Shown: positions 9,429-17,997 of the stretch, piece after piece
How positions within the stretch are numbered: the first letter of the stretch is position 1
How the letters are laid out: every line of letters starts with the position of its first letter
From: Psychrobacter glaciei
GTDB lineage: Bacteria; Pseudomonadota; Gammaproteobacteria; Pseudomonadales; Moraxellaceae
Length of the DNA: 64,000 nucleotides
Direction of reading: 5' to 3'
NCBI RefSeq assembly: GCF_014652895.1
Contig: NZ_BMZR01000002.1
Location: forward strand, 496,001-560,000
Notes under the pieces: generated by a model
What the model was told of the DNA's origin: nothing
The model's input: the letters and a program-made list of their open reading frames with translations, nothing else
Database searches by the model: none
Program-made: the position numbers and the translations under genes

Positions 9429-10161
9429 CCTCATACAGCGCCATGCCCGTGGCAACACTTACATTTAGACTTTGTAAGTTGCCATGTTCATTGCCTGACA
9501 TCGGAATATAAACCAGCTCATCACAGCTCTCTGTCGTCAGGCGGCGCATGCCCTCTCCTTCTGACCCCATAATCATCGCCGTCTTGCCCGTCAAATCTGC
9601 CTCATGTATCGGCTTCGCCTCTGCATTGAGTGCCGTACCGAATACAAAAACACCTGCGTTTTTAATTTGCGATAGTGTACGTGCCAAATTGGTGACGCTA
9701 ATAATAGGCATCATTTCTGCCGCCCCTACCGATACCTTAGCAACCGTAGGCGTAAGGCTAGCCGCATGATGTTTCGGACAAACCACCGCATCAACACCCA
9801 TCGCGACAGCAGTACGCAAGCACGCACCAAAGTTATGTGCATCAGTGATTTGATCCAAGACCAATAACAAGCACTGTTCGCGGCCGATAATAATATCAAG
9901 CAAGCCTTCATCAGCGAAACCTAACGGACGCGCATTCAGCACCACGCCTTGATGCTGCGGACTGCCACACAATTGCGTGAGCTTGTCTTTTTGTGTCGGT
10001 TGAATGCTGATGCCATTGTCTGCTGCCTGCGCCATAATCGCTCGGACATGACTGTCACTCTCGCGACCTTGCTGTACAAACAAGCTAAGGCCATCAAGAG
10101 GACGGTGTTCGAGTAACGCGTCAATAGCATGAATGCCATAGAAATAAATGGGTTTTGCCAT
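9391..10161 (-). CDS. rlmB: 23S rRNA (guanosine-2'-O-)-methyltransferase RlmB
   Basis: RlmB is a SpoU/TrmH-family (SPOUT) enzyme that methylates G2251 of 23S rRNA. The product, 256 residues from the chosen start MAKPIYFYGIHAIDALLE, has an N-terminal ribosome-binding substrate domain. The knotted methyltransferase domain follows with LVLDQITDAHNFGACLRTA, IMGSEGEGMRRL and IPMSGNEHGNLQSLNVSVA, the three SpoU motifs. A longer frame opens 12 codons upstream, but the shorter start fits the family N-terminus. The last 38 bp overlap the end of coaE, which is transcribed in the opposite direction. Confidence 0.95.
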   Translation of the reverse strand: MAKPIYFYGIHAIDALLEHRPLDGLSLFVQQGRESDSHVRAIMAQAADNGISIQPTQKDKLTQLCGSPQHQGVVLNARPLGFADEGLLDIIIGREQCLLLVLDQITDAHNFGACLRTAVAMGVDAVVCPKHHAASLTPTVAKVSVGAAEMMPIISVTNLARTLSQIKNAGVFVFGTALNAEAKPIHEADLTGKTAMIMGSEGEGMRRLTTESCDELVYIPMSGNEHGNLQSLNVSVATGMALYEVNRQRTLAAGQA

Positions 10162-10265
10162 AATAGGACTGCCGATTATAAAGTGGGTATCGCACACTGC
10201 GATAGAAAGGGGAAATATGACGATAATTGTAGCAACTAATCAAGGGCTTAAAAAATAATGTTACC

Positions 10266-10307
10266 AAAAAAAAGAAATAAACCTTATCGCAAGATTTATT
10301 TCTTTTT
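10266..10307. terminator. AT-rich bidirectional terminator-like hairpin
   Basis: Arms AAAAGAAATAAA (10270-10281) and TTTATTTCTTTT (10295-10306) enclose a 13-nt loop. A and T runs at the ends provide U-tracts on both strands. It would terminate ppnP on the minus strand. The stem is AT-rich and therefore weak. Confidence 0.5.
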
Positions 10308-10359
10308 GAGGGCTTAGGCGTTATAAATTGTCTTTTAAAAACTTTAACTTGGGATAGTC

Positions 10360-10695
10360 TCAACCTTCTAAATGACAGATATACTGCACGATTTCCTCTG
10401 TGCGTAAGTTAAAACCACTATTGCCTTCAACGACGAATGATTGTCCCGCACGATAGTAGCTGAATTCTTCATCACCATTTATTTTGACTTCACACTCGCC
10501 GCTGATGATCTCAATACGTTCGGAAGTGTTAGTACTGAAGTGATAATGCTCAACCAAGTTGTCGCAAGGTAAGATCACACCTAATGTTTTATGCCGACCA
10601 TCCTCAAACATAATGGTATGGCTTGAGCAACGACCATCATACGATATCGTGGCTTGGGCGTTGACTGTTACACTGGTAAATTGCGCCGCTGTCAT
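10360..10695 (-). CDS. ppnP: Pyrimidine/purine nucleoside phosphorylase PpnP (DUF1255 family)
   Basis: PpnP-family proteins are small single-domain cupins that phosphorolyse nucleosides to free base and ribose 1-phosphate. The 111-residue product resembles E. coli YaiE/PpnP (about 94 residues), especially in the second half. There, ERIEIISGECEVKINGD, RAGQSFVVEGNSGFNLR and VQYICHLEG correspond to the conserved cupin strands. An N-terminal stretch of about 15 residues is extra compared with E. coli. It stands alone on the minus strand with a large upstream gap and an AT-rich hairpin downstream. The enzyme activity is taken from the family; nothing in the sequence fixes the substrate. Confidence 0.85.
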   Translation of the reverse strand: MTAAQFTSVTVNAQATISYDGRCSSHTIMFEDGRHKTLGVILPCDNLVEHYHFSTNTSERIEIISGECEVKINGDEEFSYYRAGQSFVVEGNSGFNLRTEEIVQYICHLEG

Positions 10696-11334
10696 AGTGG
10701 CTTCCTTATCAAATAATTATTGCCAAACTAAAAAATAAGTAACGAATTTAATTGCTTACTCTACCTAGGTTGTACTATTCATTTGCGATATGGTAACAAC
10801 ACGTCATGACGCACAATGATTAAAAATCTAGTGGTAAGAGTTTATCATTATGTGAGATTATGCTACCACATTATATCTATAAAGTTTGTTACAGCGGCAA
10901 TGAAAATTTGATTTGATTTTTAGGTTAAAGAACGCTTGATGATTCATGTTTAGATTATCGGCTTGCGCCTATAAGATTGAAGCGTTGAGCGCTATTATTG
11001 CTGATGCGCTACTATACTGACACCCTGCTATTACAGTGACTCCTAATTAGGGTTATCCTCCCTATTATTGCCGTTACAAAGACCATCATTAAGATAGTAA
11101 TCACTGATTTATCATAAGCTTAATGAATTTTTATGACAGTCTTTTTAGGTTAACTTGCAGGATTTAATGGCTTTAAAATTTGTATTTAATTGCATTTAAC
11201 ATCATACTATTTGCCAACCATATTTGTCTCACTAACATTATCAACTGAACGACTTCATTCCTTTATTTATCCTATTTTAGATATGGCCTCTTATGATTTC
11301 ATGCGAGGTCAATTGTCTGTCATGAGAGGCGTTG
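10696..11334. other. Divergent intergenic region between ppnP and recN
   Basis: About 640 bp without a supported gene; short frames inside have no recognisable features. It should contain the ppnP promoter (minus) and the recN promoter (plus). I looked for an SOS box (CTGT-N8-ACAG) in front of recN and did not find a convincing one. Confidence 0.5.
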
Positions 11335-13014
11335 ATGCTTGTATCATTAACTTTACATCAGTTTGCGTTGATCGCTCAGCATGAGTTGAGTGTGGCTGAA
11401 GGCTTTAATGTCATCACTGGTGAAACGGGCGCTGGCAAGTCGCTATTACTGGATGCGCTATCTTTATGTGCAGGCGAACGTGCAGACAGTGCGATGGTCA
11501 GACATGGCGCGGCGCACGCTGATATTTACGCCCAGTTTGATGTAGAAAATAACAGCGTCGTCGCCGATTGGTTCGCCAAAAATGACCGACCATTAGAAGA
11601 ACCAGAAGTATTGATTCGTCGTCAGCTCAGCAATACCGGACGCTCAAAAGCGTGGTTGAATGGCACGCCAGTCAGTTTGGCTGAACTGAAAAACCTCGGT
11701 ACGTTACTGGTTAATATTCATAGCCAACATGCTCAGCAAGCGCTCCTTAAGCCGCAGTTTGTGGTGCAATGGCTTGATGAGATGGCACAAATCACGCCAC
11801 TTGCTGTACAAACGACCAGCAGCTATCAAGCCTATCAGCAACTCAAACGCCGTGCGGATGAAATTGCGAGCCGTGAGGCTCAGCGCCAAGACCGTATGCA
11901 ATTATTGCAGAGTCAATTAGCTGACATTGCGCCGTTATTGGCGGTTGATTATGCAGAAGTCGAAGCGGAGCACGAAGAGCTGTCTAATATCGAAGCCTTG
12001 ATGATCGAGGCCAGTCATGGCTTGCATCTGCTTGACAATGACACGGATGAGCCAGATGTCATGACCTTGCTCGGACAGGCGATTAAGCTTTGTGATAACC
12101 AAATGAGCGTCAGTCAAACCTTTGAGCAAGCCTCTGAGCAACTGCATTTAGCGCAGCAGCAAATCACTGAGGTAACAGGCTTACTATCAGATTATGCTGA
12201 ACAACAACTGCCCGACCCTGAGCGTTTGCAAACGCTAGATAGTCTTATCAGCTTAGGTCATCGTTTGTCGCGTAAACATAGCTTGCCAGCGAGTGACTTA
12301 ATCGAGGAAGCCAAAGGTTGGGAGACGCAATTAGAGCAGCTAGAAAACGAGCCAAGCAGCGATGCCATGGCAGTGCAAATTGAACAGGCTTGGAAAGATT
12401 ACCTTGCGCTAGCAACGCAGCTAAATAAAGAGCGCTCAAAAGCTGCGCCCACTGTCAGCAAGCAGCTGGTTAAACAGTTACAACCGCTAGCTTTGCCCAA
12501 TGCGCGTTGCGAGTTTGTCTTTACCAAAAAGACCGAACCTAGCCAATATAATGCGCAAGGTTGCTATGATATTGACCTATTATTTAGCGCCAATGTCGGC
12601 ATGCCGATGCAACCACTACATAAAATCGCTTCAGGCGGCGAGCTGTCACGAATGGCACTGGTGATGCAGGTATTACAAGCAACCAATGCTGACAATAATG
12701 CTGCCAAGCCCATGCTGGTATTTGATGAAGTCGATGTCGGTATCAGTGGCGGCACGGCGCAAGTGGTCGGTGAGCTGCTGCGCGCGCTTGGGCAGACGCA
12801 GCAGTTACTGGCCATTACTCACCAAGCACAAGTTGCGGCGCAAGCGCATCAGCATATCTTGGTACAAAAACACCATGACGAGCAAACCGAAAGCGAGCTA
12901 TTAATACTGACCGATAGCGCGCAAATCGATGAGCTGGCACGCATGTCTGGTGGTGTGATCATCACTGACGTTACCCGCGACCACGCCCGCAGTTTATTAA
13001 CGGACGTTAAGTAA
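11335..13014 (+). CDS. recN: DNA repair protein RecN
   Basis: RecN is an SMC-like ATPase involved in double-strand break repair. The 559-residue product starts MLVSLTLHQFALIAQ. AGAGG lies just upstream of the ATG at 11335; a TTG codon immediately before it is not the likely start. The N-terminal half contains Walker A GETGAGKS (residues about 30-37) and RRQLSNTGRSKAWLNG. A long central glutamine- and leucine-rich coiled coil follows (about residues 150-350). The C-terminal half holds the ABC signature ASGGELSRMALVMQ and Walker B PMLVFDEVDVGISGG, then LAITHQAQVAA. The length agrees with the family. A perfect palindrome follows the gene. Confidence 0.97.
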   Translation: MLVSLTLHQFALIAQHELSVAEGFNVITGETGAGKSLLLDALSLCAGERADSAMVRHGAAHADIYAQFDVENNSVVADWFAKNDRPLEEPEVLIRRQLSNTGRSKAWLNGTPVSLAELKNLGTLLVNIHSQHAQQALLKPQFVVQWLDEMAQITPLAVQTTSSYQAYQQLKRRADEIASREAQRQDRMQLLQSQLADIAPLLAVDYAEVEAEHEELSNIEALMIEASHGLHLLDNDTDEPDVMTLLGQAIKLCDNQMSVSQTFEQASEQLHLAQQQITEVTGLLSDYAEQQLPDPERLQTLDSLISLGHRLSRKHSLPASDLIEEAKGWETQLEQLENEPSSDAMAVQIEQAWKDYLALATQLNKERSKAAPTVSKQLVKQLQPLALPNARCEFVFTKKTEPSQYNAQGCYDIDLLFSANVGMPMQPLHKIASGGELSRMALVMQVLQATNADNNAAKPMLVFDEVDVGISGGTAQVVGELLRALGQTQQLLAITHQAQVAAQAHQHILVQKHHDEQTESELLILTDSAQIDELARMSGGVIITDVTRDHARSLLTDVK

Positions 13015-13030
13015 AGAACCTTGTCGTTAT

Positions 13031-13069
13031 TAGGGCGTGTCCTCATTTTAAAAATGAGGACACGCCCTA
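13031..13069. repeat. 39-bp palindrome with TA-GGGCGTGTC ends
   Basis: Two perfect 19-bp arms (13031-13049 and 13051-13069) are separated by one base. Each arm begins TAGGGCGTGTCCTCA read from the outside. No U-tract follows on either strand, so it is not a classic intrinsic terminator, although a hairpin this strong after recN may still stop or stabilise RNA. A sequence matching the end of one arm recurs at 39205-39218. This suggests the ends of a small mobile element placed back to back. Confidence 0.7.
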
Positions 13070-13181
13070 GCATCTCATAACCGCTAAATATTTGCTTTGG
13101 TTGATTTTCACCTCAGTATCGCCATATAGTGGTGTGTCATCTCTGTTATTTTACCTTTAATACTAGGTTGCATTTGTCTCT

Positions 13182-13745
13182 ATGTCTAAAGCCAATTTGA
13201 CCCATCATTTCTTAATCGCGGCACCAGAACTGTCAGACCCAAGGTTTGAGCAGGCGCTGATTTATATTTGCCGTCATGATAAACACGGTGCACTCGGTCT
13301 GATGGTTAATCGTCCATTAGAGCAGGCACGTGTGGGCAAACTGCTAGAAGATTTAGACATTGAAGTGACGGATGCACAAGTGATGGAAGATGTGGCATTA
13401 GAAGGCGGCCCGATGTATCCCGAGGTTGGATTTGTGCTGCATACGGGTCAACCAGAATGGGCATCGTCTTTTGCGATTTCAGAGAATGTCTGTATTACCA
13501 CCAGTCAAGATATCCTCAAGCGTATCGCCGCCGGTCAAGGCGTTGGTCATTATCAGCTGTGCTTAGGTCATGCCAGTTGGGGTAAAAAACAGCTCGATCA
13601 AGAGCTTGCTAGTGGCGACTGGCTCGTCTGTCCTGCTGATCTGAATTTATTATTTGATACGCCATTTGAAGAACGTTGGCAAATCGCCGCTGATAAGATT
13701 GGCGTTAACTTTGACTACCTTAGTAGTGATATTGGTCATGCTTAA
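13182..13745 (+). CDS. YqgE/AlgH family protein (DUF179)
   Basis: The function of this family is not firmly established; AlgH was named from alginate regulation in Pseudomonas. The 187-residue protein matches the family in length (about 185) and in its conserved segments. Those are [38 protein letters not shown] and [16 protein letters not shown], with [23 protein letters not shown] near residue 130. It precedes ruvX, the usual yqgE-ruvX (yqgEF) pairing, with a gap of about 105 bp. Confidence 0.93.
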   Translation: MSKANLTHHFLIAAPELSDPRFEQALIYICRHDKHGALGLMVNRPLEQARVGKLLEDLDIEVTDAQVMEDVALEGGPMYPEVGFVLHTGQPEWASSFAISENVCITTSQDILKRIAAGQGVGHYQLCLGHASWGKKQLDQELASGDWLVCPADLNLLFDTPFEERWQIAADKIGVNFDYLSSDIGHA

Positions 13746-13850
13746 TGATTGGTTATGATTGTTAAATTATCCGTTTAAATCAAAACCGCATTCAAATTAA
13801 AGCCGTTAAGCCAAATGAATCACGCCCAACAGAAACAGGAAGCGCGCATA

Positions 13851-14381
13851 ATGATGGTAGAGTCTGATACTAGCACTGAAATCGAAACTGCTGACACTTC
13901 TGTGGTGGAACCAGTTATTAAGCCTCATCTTATTTTGGCGCTCGATTACGGGGTTAAAAAAATGGGGATGGCGCTAGGCAACACCATTACCGAGACTGCG
14001 CGTGCCTTTGATATTTTAGCCATGAATAATGGTCAACCGGACTGGGATAATCTGCTAGGTATTATCAAAGTCTGGGGTGTAACAAAAGTGGTGGTGGGGT
14101 TGCCGCTTAATATGGATGGTAGCAGCTCAATGCTGTCGAAGCGTGCGCATAAATTTGCCCGTCGTCTGGCGCATCGAGTCATGGAACAGCATCTACCGGT
14201 GGTAGTGTCACTCTGTGATGAGCGCCTGACCTCTGTCGCAGCACGAGAAATCGCGTGGGATAATGGTTGGATTAAGCATGAACGCGACCCAATCGATGAC
14301 ATCTCTGCCTGTATTCTGATGTCGACTTACTTTGCTGACCCGAGTAGCAGTATCGCCATCGACGCCATCAAAGCCGATTAA
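13851..14381 (+). CDS. ruvX: Holliday junction resolvase-like protein RuvX (YqgF)
   Basis: RuvX/YqgF is an RNase H-fold nuclease; its known role is in processing the 5' end of pre-16S rRNA. The core shows ILALDYGVKKMGMALGN with the first catalytic Asp, then KVVVGLPLNMDGSSS and VVVSLCDERLTSVAAREI. The last catalytic segment is DPIDDISACILMSTYF. The family is usually about 140 residues. Here the core is preceded by about 25 acidic residues even from this start. AGGA lies 10 bp before the ATG at 13851; a frame-matched ATG at 13815 would add 12 residues but has no good ribosome binding site. Confidence 0.92.
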   Translation: MMVESDTSTEIETADTSVVEPVIKPHLILALDYGVKKMGMALGNTITETARAFDILAMNNGQPDWDNLLGIIKVWGVTKVVVGLPLNMDGSSSMLSKRAHKFARRLAHRVMEQHLPVVVSLCDERLTSVAAREIAWDNGWIKHERDPIDDISACILMSTYFADPSSSIAIDAIKAD

Positions 14382-14459
14382 ATCAGCGACAAGCCTGCTA
14401 TTGAAACAGCGCCAATTTCTGACATATCGTCACTCTACACGGATAAATGCCTGATTATT

Positions 14460-14939
14460 ATGACCACTGTCTCAGACCACTCTCTGCAAAAAAAATCGCA
14501 ACATGGTTTTGCGCCGCTTGCCATCGCCCGTATCAAAGGCGCCCAGCGAGCGAATCAAATAGCGATTTATCTTATTTATGCCGCCATTCTCGCCTTTGTG
14601 GTCTTTGGCACCATTGCCAGTATCAAAGCCTTTCATGACAATCAGCTGCTTTATCAACTTTTCTATAACCTGCCCTATGCCTTGGTTGCCCTTACGATTC
14701 CTATTACTATTTATGATGCGCTGGTGATTTATCGTTATCGCTTAAACCAAGCGTCAATGATTGCCATGAGTATTGGCGTCTCGACCATTATATTGATTGG
14801 TGGATTATTATTCGCTGATACCGCCTGGTTAGGCTTATCTTGTTGGCTAGGTGTGGCGTTTTTATTTAAAGTGAGCTTTAAGCGCTTTTTTAATTTTTTA
14901 GAAGTAGAAAAAGACACTGAAATCGCTGAAGAAGCGTAA
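14460..14939 (+). CDS. Hypothetical inner-membrane protein, four predicted membrane segments
   Basis: I do not recognise this 159-residue protein. About 30 polar residues are followed by hydrophobic segments near residues 36-55, 66-88, 98-118 and 121-137. It ends in a charged cytoplasmic-looking tail (FFNFLEVEKDTEIAEEA). No catalytic motif is visible. Codon use looks like the neighbours. It lies about 80 bp after ruvX and 65 bp before a TusA-like gene on the same strand, so a shared transcript is possible. Confidence 0.7.
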   Translation: MTTVSDHSLQKKSQHGFAPLAIARIKGAQRANQIAIYLIYAAILAFVVFGTIASIKAFHDNQLLYQLFYNLPYALVALTIPITIYDALVIYRYRLNQASMIAMSIGVSTIILIGGLLFADTAWLGLSCWLGVAFLFKVSFKRFFNFLEVEKDTEIAEEA

Positions 14940-15004
14940 AACATGCTTATAAAAATATACTTATAAATGACGCAAAAAACTTTCACCTTATACTATCGAC
15001 TTGA

Positions 15005-15340
15005 ATGACTATTATGAACACTTCTACCACGCAAACGACGATCAATCATCATTTAGATACCCAAGGGCTGATCTGTCCTGAGCCAGTCATGATGCTGCAT
15101 CGAACCATCCGCAAAGCCGATGCTGGAGAGGTGATTGAAATACTCGCTACCGACCCAGCTACCACTCGTGACATTCCTAATTTCTGCCGTCATTTGGGGC
15201 ATGAGCTTGTCCAGCAAGAAACGCTGGCTGAAAATGTAGATCTAAGTATCGATCCCGATGAAATAACGGTCGCTGGCGATGAGGATGCGCCAATCAGCGC
15301 CACGCTTTATCGTTATTTGGTTAAGAAAAAGAACATTTGA
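15005..15340 (+). CDS. TusA-family sulfurtransferase-like protein
   Basis: TusA-family proteins carry sulfur as a persulfide on a conserved cysteine, for example in tRNA 2-thiouridine synthesis. The 111-residue product contains the signature DTQGLICPEPVMMLHRTI with the CPxP cysteine near residue 25. TDPATTRDIPNFCRHLGHEL then matches the second half of the fold. TusA itself is about 80 residues; this protein has about 30 extra C-terminal residues, acidic at first and ending YLVKKKNI. ATG codons occur at 15005 and 15014, and I could not decide between them from ribosome binding sites. Whether this is the tRNA-thiolation TusA or a paralogue cannot be said. Confidence 0.85.
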   Translation: MTIMNTSTTQTTINHHLDTQGLICPEPVMMLHRTIRKADAGEVIEILATDPATTRDIPNFCRHLGHELVQQETLAENVDLSIDPDEITVAGDEDAPISATLYRYLVKKKNI

Positions 15341-15422
15341 ACGCATTCAATTAGCTCTATATAGCATCAAGATATCTTTGCTTTGTACCAAACATACCAT
15401 TCACAAATTAAAGGTAGATAAC

Positions 15423-16640
15423 GTGTTACCAACCGAAAAACAGTATGTGCAGTGGCTCGAAAACACAGACGGAAACGACACTTTCCATAATGCCCGCTGG
15501 TTATCGGAAAGCAATCATCTACCGCCTGCGCGTATTGTATTGGTCGACGACAAAACGACCGCAGATGAGGCTTACCGCTTGGCTTGCGAAGGCACGTCGC
15601 TGCTGTGGCGTGGTGACTTTCATAATGCCAAGCAATTACTACAAGCCCTCGCTCGGCGCATCGAGCGTACCAATGAGCGCTCCGAGCAGCGCAAAATAAA
15701 GAAAGCGGCCAATAAATCTGCGGCTGAATCTAATACAGCAAACGCTAATAAAATTCCTAACCTATTTCATCAGCAGCGCCAAATCCAAGCTCAACGCTCG
15801 CGCATATTAAGCCGTTTGCTACTAGAGCTTGATGCCAATTATGTCAGCCAGCTACGCCGCGCCCCTGATGTCAGTGCGGCCTGCACAGCAGCTTTTGGCC
15901 AGTTGGATAAAACGATAGACGAATCATGCGTGCTATCATTTCGTGATTTGCAAGGGGCGCTTGGTGCAGCGCAGTGGCGCGAAAAAGGCGTCCCAATTGA
16001 AAGCCTAGGTCTATCGATATTCCCGCATTATGGTGTCTTTGCGCCAACACGGCATGAGTATGTACCGCTACTGCTTGATGCACCACTGCCAAAAATTCAT
16101 GAGGTTGCTTATGATATCGGTACTGGCACTGGTTTACTCGCCGTTATCTTAGCGCAGCGTGGTGTTCCGCAAGTAATAGCAACGGATTTGAATCCACGTG
16201 CTTTGGCTTGTGCCAGTGAAAACTTTACACGCCTACAATTGGCTAACGTACAGTTGCAGCAAGCAGATTTGTATCCGACTGATGCGCCACTCGCCAATCT
16301 GATTGTCTGTAATCCGCCTTGGTTACCTGCTAAGCCAAGCTCGCCTTTAGAGTACGCTGTTTATGATGCCAATAGCGCGATGCTGCGTGGGTTTTTGCAA
16401 GACGCGAAAACTCATTTAGCTAAGCGAGGAGAAGTCTGGTTGATTCTGTCGGATTTGGCGGAACATCTACAGCTACGTACTCGTGATGAATTACTAGACT
16501 GGTTTGTAGATAGCGGTTTGAAAGTAAAATACCGTCTCGATACCACACCTAAGCATGGTCGCAGCCAAGACGATACGGATCCTCTATATGCAGCGCGTAG
16601 TGCAGAAATTACCTCATTATGGTGTTTAGAACCTGCCTAA
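15423..16640 (+). CDS. Class I SAM-dependent methyltransferase with NPPW motif (PrmB/HemK-like)
   Basis: The 405-residue product has an N-terminal part of about 220 residues rich in Gln, Arg and Glu. A Rossmann methyltransferase domain follows, with motif I VAYDIGTGTGLLAVIL near residue 229 and ATDLNPRALACASENF. Its catalytic-type motif is IVCNPPWLPAK. NPPW/NPPY motifs belong to enzymes that methylate glutamine side chains or exocyclic base amines (HemK/PrmB, RlmG and RsmC types), so the substrate cannot be fixed. The GTG start at 15423 is chosen because AAAGG precedes it. The frame stays open further upstream into the tusA-like gene without a ribosome binding site. xerC follows after 24 bp. 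Confidence 0.85.
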   Translation: MLPTEKQYVQWLENTDGNDTFHNARWLSESNHLPPARIVLVDDKTTADEAYRLACEGTSLLWRGDFHNAKQLLQALARRIERTNERSEQRKIKKAANKSAAESNTANANKIPNLFHQQRQIQAQRSRILSRLLLELDANYVSQLRRAPDVSAACTAAFGQLDKTIDESCVLSFRDLQGALGAAQWREKGVPIESLGLSIFPHYGVFAPTRHEYVPLLLDAPLPKIHEVAYDIGTGTGLLAVILAQRGVPQVIATDLNPRALACASENFTRLQLANVQLQQADLYPTDAPLANLIVCNPPWLPAKPSSPLEYAVYDANSAMLRGFLQDAKTHLAKRGEVWLILSDLAEHLQLRTRDELLDWFVDSGLKVKYRLDTTPKHGRSQDDTDPLYAARSAEITSLWCLEPA

Positions 16641-16664
16641 TATTTAATAATTGAGTATTATTTT

Positions 16665-17603
16665 ATGAGCCGCGACCGTGCCGTGCAACAGCGCCATCCA
16701 AAAGCGCTGGCAGTAGACGACGAACCAACTTATATCACTGAGTTTCGTCAAGCCATGCTGGCGCGCGGTCTCGCCACGCGGACGCGTAATGCTTATGTGC
16801 GCGACTTGCGCTCTTGCGAGCTGACCAATCCTATCGCCCTGACCCGCTGGCAGCCTGATGACGTGCTGCACTGCTTATCAACGCTTACCCAGGATGGCAA
16901 AACCCCACGTACCCAAGCACGTATGCTCTCAAGCTTGCGTCAGTTTTATCTATGGATGATTGCCAGTAATCTACGCGAAGACAATCCTTGCGAGCGTATC
17001 AAAAGCCCAAAGCTGGGACGACCGTTACCCAAAGATTTGGCAGAGGGCGATGTTGATAATCTACTCGCTGCACCCGATACCAGCACCGCGCTAGGACTCC
17101 GTGATAAAGCCATGCTAGAAGTGCTCTATGCCTGCGGTCTACGGGTTAGCGAGTTGATTAATCTGTCACTAGAACAAGTCAATTTAAACTCTGGCTGGCT
17201 ACAAATCACAGGGAAAGGCAATAAAACGCGACTGGTACCATTAGGTGAATATGCTACGGACGCGTTGGAAGATTATCTGGCGCATGCTCGTGGTGATTTG
17301 ATTGCGCATTTGAAATCTGGCAATTGCCAAGCGGTTTTTTTGACTGCGCAAGGTGGCTACATGACGCGGCAGAACTTTTGGTATTTGCTTAAAAAGTACG
17401 CCAAAGTTGCTAGTATCGATAAAGAGTTATCACCGCATACGCTACGCCATGCCTTTGCTACCCATCTACTCAATCATGGCGCGGACTTACGTAGCGTGCA
17501 GCTATTGCTTGGGCATAGTGATTTGTCTACCACGCAGATTTATACCCATGTGGCGACGGCAAGATTGCAGAAGTTGCATGCGGAGCATCATCCGCGCGGT
17601 TAA
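16665..17603 (+). CDS. xerC: Tyrosine recombinase XerC
   Basis: XerC with XerD resolves chromosome dimers at dif. The 312-residue product has the N-terminal SAM-like DNA-binding domain (FRQAMLARGLATRTRNAYVRDLR). The catalytic domain shows the first Arg in YACGLRVSELINL and the Lys in ITGKGNKTRLVPL. HTLRHAFATHLLNHGADL carries the H-x-x-R, LLGHSDLSTTQIYTHV the His and the nucleophilic Tyr. The ending THVATARLQKLHAEHHPR is typical of XerC. It follows the methyltransferase gene after 24 bp and is probably co-transcribed with it. Confidence 0.95.
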   Translation: MSRDRAVQQRHPKALAVDDEPTYITEFRQAMLARGLATRTRNAYVRDLRSCELTNPIALTRWQPDDVLHCLSTLTQDGKTPRTQARMLSSLRQFYLWMIASNLREDNPCERIKSPKLGRPLPKDLAEGDVDNLLAAPDTSTALGLRDKAMLEVLYACGLRVSELINLSLEQVNLNSGWLQITGKGNKTRLVPLGEYATDALEDYLAHARGDLIAHLKSGNCQAVFLTAQGGYMTRQNFWYLLKKYAKVASIDKELSPHTLRHAFATHLLNHGADLRSVQLLLGHSDLSTTQIYTHVATARLQKLHAEHHPRG

Positions 17604-17647
17604 AATTAAAACTGACTATTTATTGATGATTGTAAAAGGAATAAAAC

Positions 17648-17986
17648 GTGTTGCAAGCTCAGCCATCTACTCTGCCTACCCTAACAAAAGGGCAAAATTC
17701 TGCCCTTAAAAACCTGACCATCATGGGTTACTTAGAAGGCACTTCTTTTTTATTATTGCTTGGTATCGCCATGCCACTAAAATATATGATGGGTATTCCT
17801 GAGGCAGTGAAATATATCGGTATGGCGCATGGGGCATTGTTTATCGCCTATATTTTGATACTGTTGATTGCAACCAGCAAAATAAAAATGCCGCTGTGGG
17901 CAATGCCTGCAGGTGTTCTCGGCTCATTTTTACCATTTGGGCCGTTTATATTTGATCATTTGCTTAAGAAGCGTTTGCGAGAGTAA
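17648..17986 (+). CDS. DUF3817 family membrane protein
   Basis: A 112-residue integral membrane protein of unknown function. It resembles DUF3817 proteins in NLTIMGYLEGTSFLLLLGIAMPLKY, GMAHGALFIAYILIL and ending FLPFGPFIFDHLLKKRL. Three hydrophobic segments are visible near residues 28-45, 57-77 and 82-104. The start is GTG with AAAAGGA upstream. It follows xerC by 44 bp. Its stop is only 11 bp from the end of the convergent AT-rich gene at 17998. Confidence 0.85.
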   Translation: MLQAQPSTLPTLTKGQNSALKNLTIMGYLEGTSFLLLLGIAMPLKYMMGIPEAVKYIGMAHGALFIAYILILLIATSKIKMPLWAMPAGVLGSFLPFGPFIFDHLLKKRLRE

Positions 17987-17997
17987 GGTTGATATCA

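Noticed and set aside
11041..11334. A LexA (SOS) box in front of recN.
   Set aside because: No CTGT-N8-ACAG sequence was found in the upstream region.
13031..13069. Palindrome after recN as a standard intrinsic terminator.
   Set aside because: No run of T follows on either strand; listed as a repeat instead.
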